A stretch of DNA of 64,000 nt from an uncultured Treponema sp. (GTDB lineage Bacteria; Spirochaetota; Spirochaetia; Treponematales; Treponemataceae), in contig CAJPOF010000003.1 of the NCBI GenBank assembly GCA_905372235.1, positions 6,373 through 70,372 on the forward strand. Reading direction: 5' to 3'. This document shows positions 34,475 through 42,275 of this stretch, piece after piece. Position numbers and translations under genes: made by a program. The stretch's first letter is position 1, and the number at the start of each line of letters is the position of its first letter. The notes beneath the pieces are model-generated. The model had not been told where the DNA came from. It saw only the letters and a program-made list of their open reading frames with translations, and did not search any database.

Positions 34475-35944
34475 CTATCGTTTTATAATCTTAAAGCCAT
34501 TCCTTGATTCTTTAGCCATGGCTTCCTTGAGTTCCTCCGCCGCACATTCAAAATCGAACCTCATAACCTCAAGCGAAAAACCGATTTCGTCCAACTCTTC
34601 TTTAAGAGGGTTTGGGTCGTTCGCCAGTGCATCGATAAGGTGCATGACATGGGCATAAAGCTGGGAAAGAACGACCAAGGATTGTTGTGGATAAGCCTTC
34701 AAGTCCTTTCCTTCAATGTCAATCAAAACGACAAATTCGTTGATGATCGCATAAAGTTCCAAAGTAGCGTGGCGTATATCACCGATTACGGAATCTTCAA
34801 AACGATTATACCTAGGCGCAAGTATATCATGTAGCGATTTCAAGTGCAATAACAAGAGCTTTTTCTGCTCGTCCGAATAATATTCCTGAAACGGATACAT
34901 TTTTTTCATGACTGATTCATAATCTTCGCTTTCCGTAAAAAGCATATCGAGCAAAAACGATTGGGTAAGAGTGTTTTTTGAAGGCGACATCGGCGGACAC
35001 CTTGCAAACTTTGAATCCTGAACGGAATCTTCGATGAAAGCCATATTCCACATTCCGACGGCTGGAACATCTTCGCCTTTTTTCCAGATTCTGCTTTCCA
35101 CACCGAACGGCTGAATCCCGATTTTTTTTGAATTCGTGAAAAATTCTTCGATAGAACCGCAATCTTTACGGGTAAAAATATCTCCGCCAAAAAAGAATAT
35201 GTAAGCCAGCTGCTCTTCTATGGAATCCATCGGACCGATAAAATCCAAAGAGTCTAGCATATAGTTTTCAAGGTTTTCGTACCATTTTGTGCGTTCCTCG
35301 TCCCGGTCTGTGGTCTGAAAAGGATTTTCCGCGCGCTTGTCAATTTCAAGCTCGATTTTGCCCTTGTCCCAATTTAGAAGACGACACAGAATTCTGTCGC
35401 CGTAGGAAAATCCGTCTTTTATCAACGGCGCAAGCGAAATCGAAGTCAGTTCGATTTCGTTCGGAAGCGTAAAATTCAGATTTGAAAGATTCATTTTTCC
35501 GTGATTCACCGGATCTTCGGCTATATAACGAACGGAAAATTCTTCGCCGTAAAGATAAAAAAAATCCAGCGCAAGTTCGCTTGGGAAAGCGGCGACTTTT
35601 TGGGAAAGTTTTTTCCCTTTGTAAAAAAACTTCAGTTCGCAACTAAGGACATCGGAATCAACAAACGGAATGCACCTTCCGCCCGGAACAAAAACTTTTT
35701 TGTCAAATTCATTGCGGGTCGGCTTAAAACTAAAATATTTTCCGGTGAAAAATCCCGCCCTTGTCTGAAAACGCCCTCCGCCCAAGGAAAAAACCTCGAA
35801 TGAATTTTCAAGAAAATCCCGGACGTTTTTTAGAGACCACTTTTCTCCTTGATAACTCAGAAACGTCGAAAAATCCTTTGACGTAAAAACGTCGGTATAA
35901 TGACGAAAAAAAGACTTGATTGCCTCATCGAGATTAAAACTCAT
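34475..35944 (-). CDS. Protein of unknown function, 489 aa
   Basis: No family recognised. No signal peptide or membrane segment, so probably cytoplasmic. N-terminal half has beta-rich aromatic segments (GKYFSFKPTRNEFDKKVFVPGGRCIPF); middle part acidic (FIGPMDSIEEQLAYIFFFGGD); C-terminal third helical (EQKKLLLLHLKSLHDILAPRYNRF, ELDEIGFSLEVMRFDFECAAEELKEAM in pieces). The ATG at 35944 lacks a Shine-Dalgarno; TTGAAA-17-TATTTT ends 9 nt upstream. Downstream lies the PtsN-like gene, 39 nt away, possibly co-transcribed. Confidence 0.7.
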   Translation of the reverse strand: MSFNLDEAIKSFFRHYTDVFTSKDFSTFLSYQGEKWSLKNVRDFLENSFEVFSLGGGRFQTRAGFFTGKYFSFKPTRNEFDKKVFVPGGRCIPFVDSDVLSCELKFFYKGKKLSQKVAAFPSELALDFFYLYGEEFSVRYIAEDPVNHGKMNLSNLNFTLPNEIELTSISLAPLIKDGFSYGDRILCRLLNWDKGKIELEIDKRAENPFQTTDRDEERTKWYENLENYMLDSLDFIGPMDSIEEQLAYIFFFGGDIFTRKDCGSIEEFFTNSKKIGIQPFGVESRIWKKGEDVPAVGMWNMAFIEDSVQDSKFARCPPMSPSKNTLTQSFLLDMLFTESEDYESVMKKMYPFQEYYSDEQKKLLLLHLKSLHDILAPRYNRFEDSVIGDIRHATLELYAIINEFVVLIDIEGKDLKAYPQQSLVVLSQLYAHVMHLIDALANDPNPLKEELDEIGFSLEVMRFDFECAAEELKEAMAKESRNGFKIIKR

Positions 35945-35953
35945 ATCGGTTAA

Positions 35954-35982
35954 AAAATACTAACGAATCGTTGTTTTTTCAA
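35954..35982 (-). promoter_or_regulatory. Promoter of the 489-aa unknown gene, near-leaderless
   Basis: -35 TTGAAA (35977-35982), 17-nt spacer, -10 TATTTT (35954-35959), minus strand; 9 nt to the ATG. The -35 also sits in a small GTTGAAAAAACAAC hairpin. Confidence 0.45.
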
Positions 35983-36027
35983 CAGTTGATAAAAACAGCG
36001 GAAAAAGGATTTTCTCAAATTCGGGTT

Positions 36028-36672
36028 TTATACAACACGCAAATCTTCCGCTTCAACGCCGATTTTTTCAAGGATTTTTTCAAACTGGGACACGGAAATT
36101 CCGGTTACTTTCACGGAAAGTTTTCGCTTATTTTTTTCGTGCCATTCCCTTGTTACCAAGGAAATTATGTTTCCTTTCATTTCGGAGATTTCTTTTGAAA
36201 GGCACGAAATCATTCCGGGCTTGTCTTCCATGCAAAGCGTGGCACGCACTCCTTTTTGTCTTGCGCCGAACATATCCGTAAAAAGATGAAAAAGGTCGCT
36301 TTCCGTTACGATTCCCACAAGAACTTTGCCTTTCATCACGGGAACGCAGCCAATCTGATTGTCAACCATGATTCTTGCACATTCTTCAACAACTTCGCTT
36401 TCCATTACGGTGATGACTTTTTTGCTCATTATTTTTGAAACGGTCAGTTTTGAAAGGAGGTAGCCGATTTCAAACATATCGAGGGTTGTTGCATCCGAAG
36501 GACCGGCTTTTGCCAGGTCGTTTTTTGTAAGGATTCCGACAAGATTTTTTTCCTTGTCGATGACGGGAAGTTTGCTGATTTTGTGCTTGTTCATCAAAGC
36601 TTTGGCATCCGTCAGAGATGCATCGGAAACAACGCATATAGGATCTTTTGTCATGACATTTTTCACAATCAT
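36028..36672 (-). CDS. CBS-domain pair with C-terminal ACT domain
   Basis: 214 aa from ATG 36672 with a perfect GGAGG Shine-Dalgarno (36679-36683); the upstream frame extension to 36696 is rejected. Two CBS motifs: VKNVMTKDPICVVSDASLTDAKALM...VGILTKNDLAK, then VSKIMSKKVITVMESEVVEECARIM...VGIVTESDLF. The last 75 residues (ATLCMEDKPGMISCLSKEISEMKGNI) are ACT-like. Such proteins sense adenosine nucleotides (CBS) and small ligands (ACT); the target is unknown. Similar to stand-alone AcuB-like proteins. Confidence 0.82.
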   Translation of the reverse strand: MIVKNVMTKDPICVVSDASLTDAKALMNKHKISKLPVIDKEKNLVGILTKNDLAKAGPSDATTLDMFEIGYLLSKLTVSKIMSKKVITVMESEVVEECARIMVDNQIGCVPVMKGKVLVGIVTESDLFHLFTDMFGARQKGVRATLCMEDKPGMISCLSKEISEMKGNIISLVTREWHEKNKRKLSVKVTGISVSQFEKILEKIGVEAEDLRVV

Positions 36673-36822
36673 AAATAACCTCCAAAATACAAACACGTTT
36701 TAGTGCGGCTTGAATTATAACACAAAATCTCTGCTTGGGTGAACGACATTTTTCAAAATCGCAGCTTTTTGCGCTGAGCGTGAAGCGGTTGCCGAAGGCA
36801 AGGCGGACGGCAAAGCCGTTCG

Positions 36823-36856
36823 ACCGAGCGTTAGCGGGCCGCGGAAGGCGAGTGGG
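36823..36856 (-). repeat. Dispersed GC-rich repeat family 3, copy 1 (inverted)
   Basis: Read on the minus strand it begins CCCACTCGCCTTCCGC and ends GCTCGGT, nearly the same as 41731-41765 on the plus strand (roughly 30 of 35 positions alike). Copy 1 continues into further GC-rich hairpins absent from copy 2. Confidence 0.6.
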
Positions 36857-36957
36857 AGGAAAATCTGCGCCAGTATTATGCAAATAAAAAATAAAAAACG
36901 GTTTTCTTTGCGTGAAGTTCGTCGCCTTTTCCTATGGGCGGATTTTTGCGCTCGTGG

Positions 36958-36963
36958 TACAAT
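36958..36963 (+). promoter_or_regulatory. Putative -10 of dgt, 6 nt from the start codon
   Basis: TACAAT, five of six consensus positions, 6 nt before ATG 36970. No good -35 was found. Confidence 0.35.
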
Positions 36964-36969
36964 GTGCGC

Positions 36970-38247
36970 ATGATGGATTTATTCAAAGGCGAGCGCATGG
37001 AGCGTGGAAATCCCAAGTGGGAGGCAGCCGTAAATCGTGTTCATGAGATTTATTCTCGAAATGAGATTCGAAATGATTGGGAGCGGGATTACACCCGTCT
37101 CCTTCATTGTCAGGCTTTTCGCCGGTTGAAGCATAAGACCCAGGTTTTTTATGCGCCTCACAACGATCATGTCTGCACTAGAATGGAACACGTGCTGCAC
37201 GTTGCGAGCGTTGCAAAAACGGTGGCAAAATATCTTGGCTTGAACGAGCAGCTGGCTGAAACCATCGCTTTGGGGCATGATATAGGGCATGCACCTTTTG
37301 GGCATCACGGCGAAAATTGTCTGAACAATCTTATGGAACAGAAGGAAGGGGTGAACGCTCCGAAAAAGTTTTGGCACGAGCGGAACAGTCTTTTTTTTGC
37401 CGATTACATAGAAACGCTTCCCGATCCCGATGCCGTTGAGCGTCCTTTGAATCTTACGTATGCGGTCAGGGACGGAATAATCTGTCATTGCGGCGAAATC
37501 GATCAGCAGGGAATAAAGCCCAGGGACGATGCGATAGACCTTTATTCGATAAAGCGTCCGGGAATAATTCAGCCGTTTACTTGGGAAGGATGCGTTGTAA
37601 AAGTCGCGGATAAAATCGCCTATCTTGGGAGGGATATGGAAGATGCGCGCCTTTATCATATAATCGACATGAGCGCCTATCGCCATCTTAGGGAAATCGT
37701 AACTTCGACTTTGACCGGAAAAGGAAAAAACGTTTTCAGAAGCGGGCGGGCGGTGAACACGACGGTTCTGATAAACGACTTGATTGTGGATTTGTGCGAA
37801 CAATCTTCGCCGGAAAAAGGACTTTGCTTTAGCGACGAATATTTTAATTTTATCATGGAACTGAAAAAATTCAGTTTTGCGCATATTTATAGCCACTGGC
37901 GGCTGAAGGAATTTTCGATATACGCCGAAAACGTGATTGGAACGATATTCAGGACGCTTATGAGAACCCAAGCCTATGCGTGCGGCGGACGGCTTGAAAG
38001 CATTCTTAGATATTATCCAAAACTTTCAAAGACTTTTATCGAGTGGGTTACAAAATATGCAGGCTATAAATCCGGACGAACGAACGGAGCGCCATTCGGC
38101 GAGAAAAAATCTACTTTACGTTCCGATTTCAGGCAGATTTTCAGTCTTGAAGATTATTCGAATTTTGAAAAATGCGTGATTGAATTTATCAGCGGAATGA
38201 CAGACCTGTTTGCAATCCAAGTGTACGAAGAAATTATTTCGTTTTGA
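36970..38247 (+). CDS. dgt: dGTPase-like HD-domain phosphohydrolase
   Basis: 425 aa. HD-domain deoxynucleoside triphosphate triphosphohydrolase family: RLLHCQAFRRLKHKTQVF, TRMEHVLHVASVAKTVAKYL (first metal His), LAETIALGHDIGHAPFGHHGE (HD motif), and VVKVADKIAYLGRDMED. It splits dNTPs to nucleoside plus triphosphate, controlling dNTP pools. ATG 36970 is used (two ATGs in tandem); an internal ATG at 36997 is possible, and the frame reaches 36934. There is no Shine-Dalgarno for 36970, but a TACAAT lies 6 nt upstream. Convergent with an outer-membrane protein gene, separated by a two-way terminator. Confidence 0.9.
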   Translation: MMDLFKGERMERGNPKWEAAVNRVHEIYSRNEIRNDWERDYTRLLHCQAFRRLKHKTQVFYAPHNDHVCTRMEHVLHVASVAKTVAKYLGLNEQLAETIALGHDIGHAPFGHHGENCLNNLMEQKEGVNAPKKFWHERNSLFFADYIETLPDPDAVERPLNLTYAVRDGIICHCGEIDQQGIKPRDDAIDLYSIKRPGIIQPFTWEGCVVKVADKIAYLGRDMEDARLYHIIDMSAYRHLREIVTSTLTGKGKNVFRSGRAVNTTVLINDLIVDLCEQSSPEKGLCFSDEYFNFIMELKKFSFAHIYSHWRLKEFSIYAENVIGTIFRTLMRTQAYACGGRLESILRYYPKLSKTFIEWVTKYAGYKSGRTNGAPFGEKKSTLRSDFRQIFSLEDYSNFEKCVIEFISGMTDLFAIQVYEEIISF

Positions 38248-38325
38248 CACGTGAATGTGTGTGGGGTTTCGGAAGTTTTCCGAGGGCAAAAAGAACATTT
38301 TGCGGAAACGTGTTTTTTAATGAAT

Positions 38326-38366
38326 AAAAAAAACACTGAAGAAATGTAAAAATCTTCAGTGTTTTT
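38326..38366. terminator. Bidirectional intrinsic terminator
   Basis: AAAAACACTGAAGA pairs with TCTTCAGTGTTTTT (38353-38366), loop of about 10 nt, with A-run and T-run on the two sides. It lies between the convergent dgt and the 38417 gene, so it serves both. Confidence 0.88.
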
Positions 38367-38416
38367 AACCGGATTTTCCGCTTTGACACAAAACCTTAGC
38401 AAAACGGAAAATTTAT

Positions 38417-39094
38417 TTAGAATTTATAAATTACGCCTACGCCGGCGTTGAACTTAAATGCTCCGTCCGAATATTTTGCGCCGATTTTTTGGGCGTTGTC
38501 TTTTGCTGTCTTATCATCGTCGCTTCTGTTCATTTTAATTCCGAAAATTCCTTCGGGCCGTATGCACAGTTTTCCGTTAAGAGCGATGGGAACATCGGCA
38601 CCGAGTCCGAAATCAACCCAGTACATATTCATGTTTTTCTTTGTTGTGTCGTCAAGTGCGATTTTCTTTCCGTCGGTTTCTCCGGCGACTATAAAATCGA
38701 AGTCAAAACCAGCAATTGGGTAGAGTTTTACGCTTCCTAGTGAAAAGGGATATTTTCCAAACATTCCGAGATTGAAATATGTGAACTGCATGTTATATTC
38801 CTCATCCGAAGGTATTGTGTGTCCCAAAACTTTCAACTCGGTCTTTGACTTAATTTTTCCCACGGAAGCATTTACGCCGAGCGTGACAATCGCATACTGG
38901 ACGTCAAAAAAGGCTTTTGCAGTGATGGCATTGAATCCATTCATTGTTTTTGTGCCGTTCTTTTCATTTACTTCGATATTCATAAACGACATAGCATAAG
39001 AATAGTCGACGATTCCGCCCGCTCCCATATCCAAAGCGAACGCTCCGCTTCCCAAAAGGCAAGCGGCAATTAAAATAGCTGTAATCTTTTTCAT
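38417..39094 (-). CDS. Small outer-membrane beta-barrel protein
   Basis: 225 aa from ATG 39094 (AGGAG Shine-Dalgarno). Signal peptide MKKITAILIAACLLGSGAFA, cut before LDMG. The mature part has about eight amphipathic strands (IVDYSYAMSFMNIEV, VQYAIVTLGVNASVG, FTYFNLGMFGKYPFSL, LYPIAGFDFDFIVAG, YWVDFGLGADVPIAL, KLCIRPEGIFGIKM, GAFKFNAGVGVIYKF), and a terminal Phe typical for BAM-assembled barrels. Resembles treponeme 8-strand OmpW/OprG-like or TP0733-type proteins by size. Function unknown. Confidence 0.75.
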   Translation of the reverse strand: MKKITAILIAACLLGSGAFALDMGAGGIVDYSYAMSFMNIEVNEKNGTKTMNGFNAITAKAFFDVQYAIVTLGVNASVGKIKSKTELKVLGHTIPSDEEYNMQFTYFNLGMFGKYPFSLGSVKLYPIAGFDFDFIVAGETDGKKIALDDTTKKNMNMYWVDFGLGADVPIALNGKLCIRPEGIFGIKMNRSDDDKTAKDNAQKIGAKYSDGAFKFNAGVGVIYKF

Positions 39095-39252
39095 CAAAAC
39101 TCCTTGATTTGTTCCGACTGAATCCTGCGGGTTTCGAATGCCCCGTAGCACGCCGAACACAAGTCCTTTTTATGATATTCCGTCCATATAAAAAATCAAG
39201 TTTTATTTCTGAGATTTGCATAAAACGGAGAACTTCGCGGAGCTTAGGGAAT

Positions 39253-39417
39253 GATTATTTTAAGCGGTACAATATAGTACCGCTTAAAATAAACTGCGAT
39301 TTTGCAATACGAACTCACTTATTGAACGTATTTTTTTATTTAATTGCAAAAATGCGGAAATCCTCGTCTTTTGAAAAAGGCTTGCACTTGTCGAATTTTA
39401 ATGAACGATTTTTCAAA
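39253..39417. repeat. Dispersed intergenic repeat family 1, copy 2
   Basis: Partner of 12303-12475. It carries a perfect 16-bp inverted repeat, TTATTTTAAGCGGTAC (39255-39270) and its complement (39277-39292), with a 6-nt loop. The following blocks CTTATTGAACG, ATTGCAAAAATGCGGAAAT and CTTTTGAAAAAGG are shared. Lies upstream of the 38417 gene. Confidence 0.75.
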
Positions 39418-39460
39418 AAACTCGAACAAAACTCAGAATTCAGAAAAAAACGCGATAAAT

Positions 39461-39493
39461 AAAAAAATCGTCCGCCTAAAAATATAGACGGAC
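39461..39493 (-). terminator. Intrinsic terminator of the 39536 gene
   Basis: On the minus strand GTCCGTCTA pairs with TAGGCGGAC (one G-T pair), followed by GATTTTTTTA. It begins about 45 nt past the stop codon. Confidence 0.8.
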
Positions 39494-39535
39494 AAATTCA
39501 TTCCGATTCAGATTAGAATTATTTATAGAAAATCC

Positions 39536-40123
39536 CTAGATTTTGAAAGCAAGCCTTAGGGTAACCAAATAAGGCGCTCCTGTTTCCACGGAAATGGCAA
39601 AGTTATCCGTGAAAAAATAGGACAGCCCCAAAATAGCAGCTGCATCAAAACGAACCGGTATAATTACAGGGGAAAATTCGCCTCCATAAATATAAAGGTT
39701 ATAGCCCAAGCCAAGCCTAACGCCTGCATACACGTCCAAATTTTTTACGCCAAAATCAAAATGGTATTTTGCAAGAGCTCCGATGGTCGGCCACAGCCAA
39801 AAACTCGATTTATTATATACATCGGGACGCAAGAAACTCATGCTGGTATTTATATATCCCCCAAAACTGAACGGAAGTTTCTGATTGACCAAAACCATCC
39901 TTTCATAACTTATATCGATAGGCGGAATATATATAGATCCGGGATATGTAGAAAGATACAAGATGGATTCAATTCCAAAAGAAGAGCCGATGCTCAAAAG
40001 TCCGTCACCGTGTTTCAAGCCACCGCCATAATTTTTCCAAAAAGTGTTCGAGTCAAACGCAAACGCAGACGCACTCAAACCAAAAACAACCAAAACAAGC
40101 GCAAACGCTTTTTTCGTATTCAT
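39536..40123 (-). CDS. Small outer-membrane beta-barrel protein
   Basis: 195 aa from ATG 40123 (GGGGAGA Shine-Dalgarno). Signal peptide KKAFALVLVVFGLSASAFA with cut before FDSN. Aromatic amphipathic strands (LLSIGSSFGIESILYL, ISYERMVLVNQKLPFSFGGYI, FWLWPTIGALAKYHFDF, LDVYAGVRLGLGYNLYIYGG, FAISVETGAPYLVTLRLAFKI split by turns) and a hydrophobic C terminus suggest a barrel of 8-10 strands. Not obviously homologous to its neighbour at 38417 but similar in size and build. Function unknown. Confidence 0.7.
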   Translation of the reverse strand: MNTKKAFALVLVVFGLSASAFAFDSNTFWKNYGGGLKHGDGLLSIGSSFGIESILYLSTYPGSIYIPPIDISYERMVLVNQKLPFSFGGYINTSMSFLRPDVYNKSSFWLWPTIGALAKYHFDFGVKNLDVYAGVRLGLGYNLYIYGGEFSPVIIPVRFDAAAILGLSYFFTDNFAISVETGAPYLVTLRLAFKI

Positions 40124-40486
40124 AAAATATCTCCCCAAAAGTAGATTTCCCATAATATTTATATAATGTTATATATCAGAAAACATCGTCTTTGGTCAAT
40201 ATGGTGCACTTGCCGGAACAAGGCTCATGCATGAGAATCTATATTCCCTAAAAATAACCGTTAACGCAAAAAATCGGCTGCACTTGCGACAACGGTCCTG
40301 CCGTTCACCGCAGCCAACCGGAATCTGACTATGAAAAACAGAAGCCTAAAAAATCCTGCGTTTCCACAACCATTTTCGCAAAAAAAAGCCGCCCTTCAGG
40401 ATTTTCGTTTTCCTAAAGGATGGCTTCTCGTTTTTTTACGGCACACACCAATGTCGAGCCGAAAAATTCCAGATTGGAAAATTAGG
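40124..40486. other. Intergenic region downstream of livK with repeat 2
   Basis: About 360 nt without a gene. A/T-rich promoter-like sequence near 40150-40180 probably serves the 39536-40123 gene. Repeat family 2 copy 2 is at 40268-40330. Confidence 0.45.
40268..40330. repeat. Dispersed intergenic repeat family 2, copy 2
   Basis: See 18795-18863. Here the inner hairpin AACGG-TCCTG-CCGTT is perfect, and the outer stem is CGGCTGC with GCAGCC. It lies past the 3' end of livK. Confidence 0.6.
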
Positions 40487-41623
40487 TTACGGCTCTACGG
40501 TTGCCTTATAGCGTGTCGTAAGTTTTCCGTCCGCTCCGTTTACCAATTCCAGCATTACCGCAGACTTTACAGGATTCCTGTTCTTGTCAAATGTCAGATG
40601 ACCCGTAACATAATCCCCGTCGGTGGCTTCAAAGGCATCCCGGATTGCGGCAATGTTGCTGGTAGAATCGGCTTTCACCATCGCATCACGGAGCATATAC
40701 ACGCTGTCATACCCAAGAGCCGAAAAAGAATTCGGGTCTTTGTTGTATTTTTTCCTGAACGCATTCACGTATTTCTGCACCGCAGACTCTGTAGAATCTA
40801 CGGCATAATGATTCGAATAAAATCCGTTCAGCACCTCATCGCCCGCATTTTCCGTAAGTCCGTCCCAGCCGTCTCCGCCCACGATAGGAACATTTATTCC
40901 CTGCGCCCTAAGCTGCTTTGCAATCAAAGCCACAGTTCCATAATAATCAGGAACATACACAACGTCGGGATTAGAGTTCTTGATTTTTGTAAGCTGTGCA
41001 TTAAAATCCTTGTCGCCCGTAGCATACGACTCGATGCTCACAACTCGTCCGCCGTTCATGGCAAACGAAGTCTTAAAATTGTCGGCAAGTCCCACCGAAT
41101 AATCGTTTCCCACGTCATAAAGAACAGCCGCATCCTTTTTTCCAAGATTTTCCGCGACAAACTTACCGCCCACAGTTCCCTGCAATGGGTCGATAAAGCA
41201 AGCTCTGAAAACATAATTTCCGACTTCCGTGATTGCCGGAGCCGTAGCCGCAGGCGCAATCTGAAGAATCTTCCCCGCCTGAGACAAAGTTGAAATAGAC
41301 TGGGCGCAACCGGAAGTCAACGAACCGATTATAATTTTCACCCTATCCTTTGTCGTCAGTTTTTTAAAAGCATTTACCGTCTTGTCCGGAGAGCCCTCGT
41401 CGTCCTCGCAAATAAACTTAACCTGCTTTCCATTAATGCCGCCGGCTGCATTGATTTCTTCAATCGCAAGGTCAATGCCGTTCTTGCATTCAACGCCGTA
41501 AACCGCAACCGCACCGGAAAGAGGCGCAATTCCGCCGATTTTCACAATGTCGCCCTCGCCCTTCGAGCAACCTGCAAAAAGCAAGACCGCCGAAGCGCAA
41601 GCAAAACCGATAAACTTTTTCAT
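40487..41623 (-). CDS. livK: Branched-chain amino acid ABC transporter substrate-binding lipoprotein
   Basis: 378 aa from ATG 41623, fixed by a GGAGG Shine-Dalgarno (41627-41632 region). Lipobox FAGC (Cys19). Type I periplasmic-binding fold: IVKIGGIAPLSGAVAVYGVECKNGIDLAIEEINAAGGINGK (in parts), VKFICEDDEGSPDKTVNAFKKL, IIGSLTSGCAQSIS, AVLYDVGNDYSVGLA, VGGDGWDGLTEN. It should bind Leu/Ile/Val-type ligands and feed LivHMGF at 19.3-22.8 kb, 18 kb away on the other strand. Ligand specificity is inferred. Confidence 0.93.
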   Translation of the reverse strand: MKKFIGFACASAVLLFAGCSKGEGDIVKIGGIAPLSGAVAVYGVECKNGIDLAIEEINAAGGINGKQVKFICEDDEGSPDKTVNAFKKLTTKDRVKIIIGSLTSGCAQSISTLSQAGKILQIAPAATAPAITEVGNYVFRACFIDPLQGTVGGKFVAENLGKKDAAVLYDVGNDYSVGLADNFKTSFAMNGGRVVSIESYATGDKDFNAQLTKIKNSNPDVVYVPDYYGTVALIAKQLRAQGINVPIVGGDGWDGLTENAGDEVLNGFYSNHYAVDSTESAVQKYVNAFRKKYNKDPNSFSALGYDSVYMLRDAMVKADSTSNIAAIRDAFEATDGDYVTGHLTFDKNRNPVKSAVMLELVNGADGKLTTRYKATVEP

Positions 41624-41730
41624 ACACACCTCCAAAAGCATGTTCAATAAAATTTAATGTCATTAATATAATTAAAATCAAAAAAATAGTAAATCACAGT
41701 GATTTTTCTTTTTGGGGGCGAATCTATTTT

Positions 41731-41765
41731 CCCACTCGCCTTCCGCAGCCCGCCAAAGGCTCGGT
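41731..41765 (+). repeat. Dispersed GC-rich repeat family 3, copy 2
   Basis: Begins CCCACTCGCCTTCCGC and ends GGCTCGGT; inverted relative to copy 1 at 36823-36856. Confidence 0.6.
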
Positions 41766-41986
41766 GCTTCAATAAGCCAATCCTAAAATGCGGTTTTTGT
41801 TTTTCAAAAACCGCAAAAAAAATCTAAAAAACGGATAACTCATTTTTAAATAAAAACGCATTTTTCAAGCGCACAACCTACGGTTCTGCTCCACGCTCGC
41901 GCCTGCATTTTTTCAAGAAATTTCAATCGCTCCACCCAAAGCGCAGAAATCCAAACGCAAGAAAACGCATAAATATCTTTGTTAAA

Positions 41987-42020
41987 ACAAAAAAAACCGT
42001 CCCACCAACGCAGGACGGTC
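41987..42020 (-). terminator. Intrinsic terminator of the tuf-S10-spc-alpha operon
   Basis: On the minus strand ACCGTCC (42013-42019 region), loop, GGACGGT then eight T. It lies about 20 nt past the stop of the zinc-ribbon gene and ends the super-operon. Confidence 0.88.
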
Positions 42021-42038
42021 TACAAATCCAAACAAAAA

Positions 42039-42272
42039 CTACTCTGCTGATGCTTCTGCCGGAGTTTCAGGCGCAGAAGCGGCCTCCGCCTTCTTCGCAG
42101 CCCTTTCCTTGTTCTTCAGATTGGCATTGCAAAACTTACAGATTTTTACGGTCTGCTCATCGATTGTAGTTTCATAAAGAACTTTTATGCTTTCTTTCTT
42201 GCAGATTGCGCACGTTCCACGACCATGATCCGGCAATGAACGGATTCCCGTACCGCGATGGTTCTTAGACAT
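42039..42272 (-). CDS. Small zinc-ribbon protein at the end of the ribosomal operon
   Basis: 77 aa. N-terminal SKNHRGTGIRSLPDHGRGT is basic, then two CxxC knuckles (CAIC at about 21-24, CKFC at about 43-46), and an Ala/Glu-rich tail (AAKKAEAASAPETPAEASAE). No family with known function was recognised. It follows rplQ by only 3 nt with an AGGAG Shine-Dalgarno and precedes the operon terminator, so it is co-expressed with ribosomal proteins; a ribosome- or translation-linked role is inferred from position and from the basic zinc-ribbon form. Confidence 0.75.
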   Translation of the reverse strand: MSKNHRGTGIRSLPDHGRGTCAICKKESIKVLYETTIDEQTVKICKFCNANLKNKERAAKKAEAASAPETPAEASAE

Positions 42273-42275
42273 AGA

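Larger units (their letters stand above)
36673..36969. other. Intergenic region with GC-rich hairpin-rich element
   Basis: Nearly 300 nt between divergent CBS-ACT and dgt. An unusually GC-rich stretch (36770-36860) contains serial small inverted units (GCC-GAA-GGC, GACGGC-AAA-GCCGTT) and repeat family 3. No ORF of note. Confidence 0.5.
41624..42038. other. Intergenic region between livK and the ribosomal operon end
   Basis: About 415 nt, no gene. It includes repeat family 3 copy 2 (41731-41765), a GCGGTTTTTG/CAAAAACCGC inverted repeat near 41790-41815, and the operon terminator at 41987-42020. The A/T-rich part next to livK (41640-41700) probably contains the livK promoter. Confidence 0.5.

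Noticed and set aside
40331..41293. 320-codon plus-strand ORF opposite livK
   Set aside because: It mirrors livK, whose fold motifs, lipobox and Shine-Dalgarno are clear; the plus frame is Arg/His rich with no resemblance.
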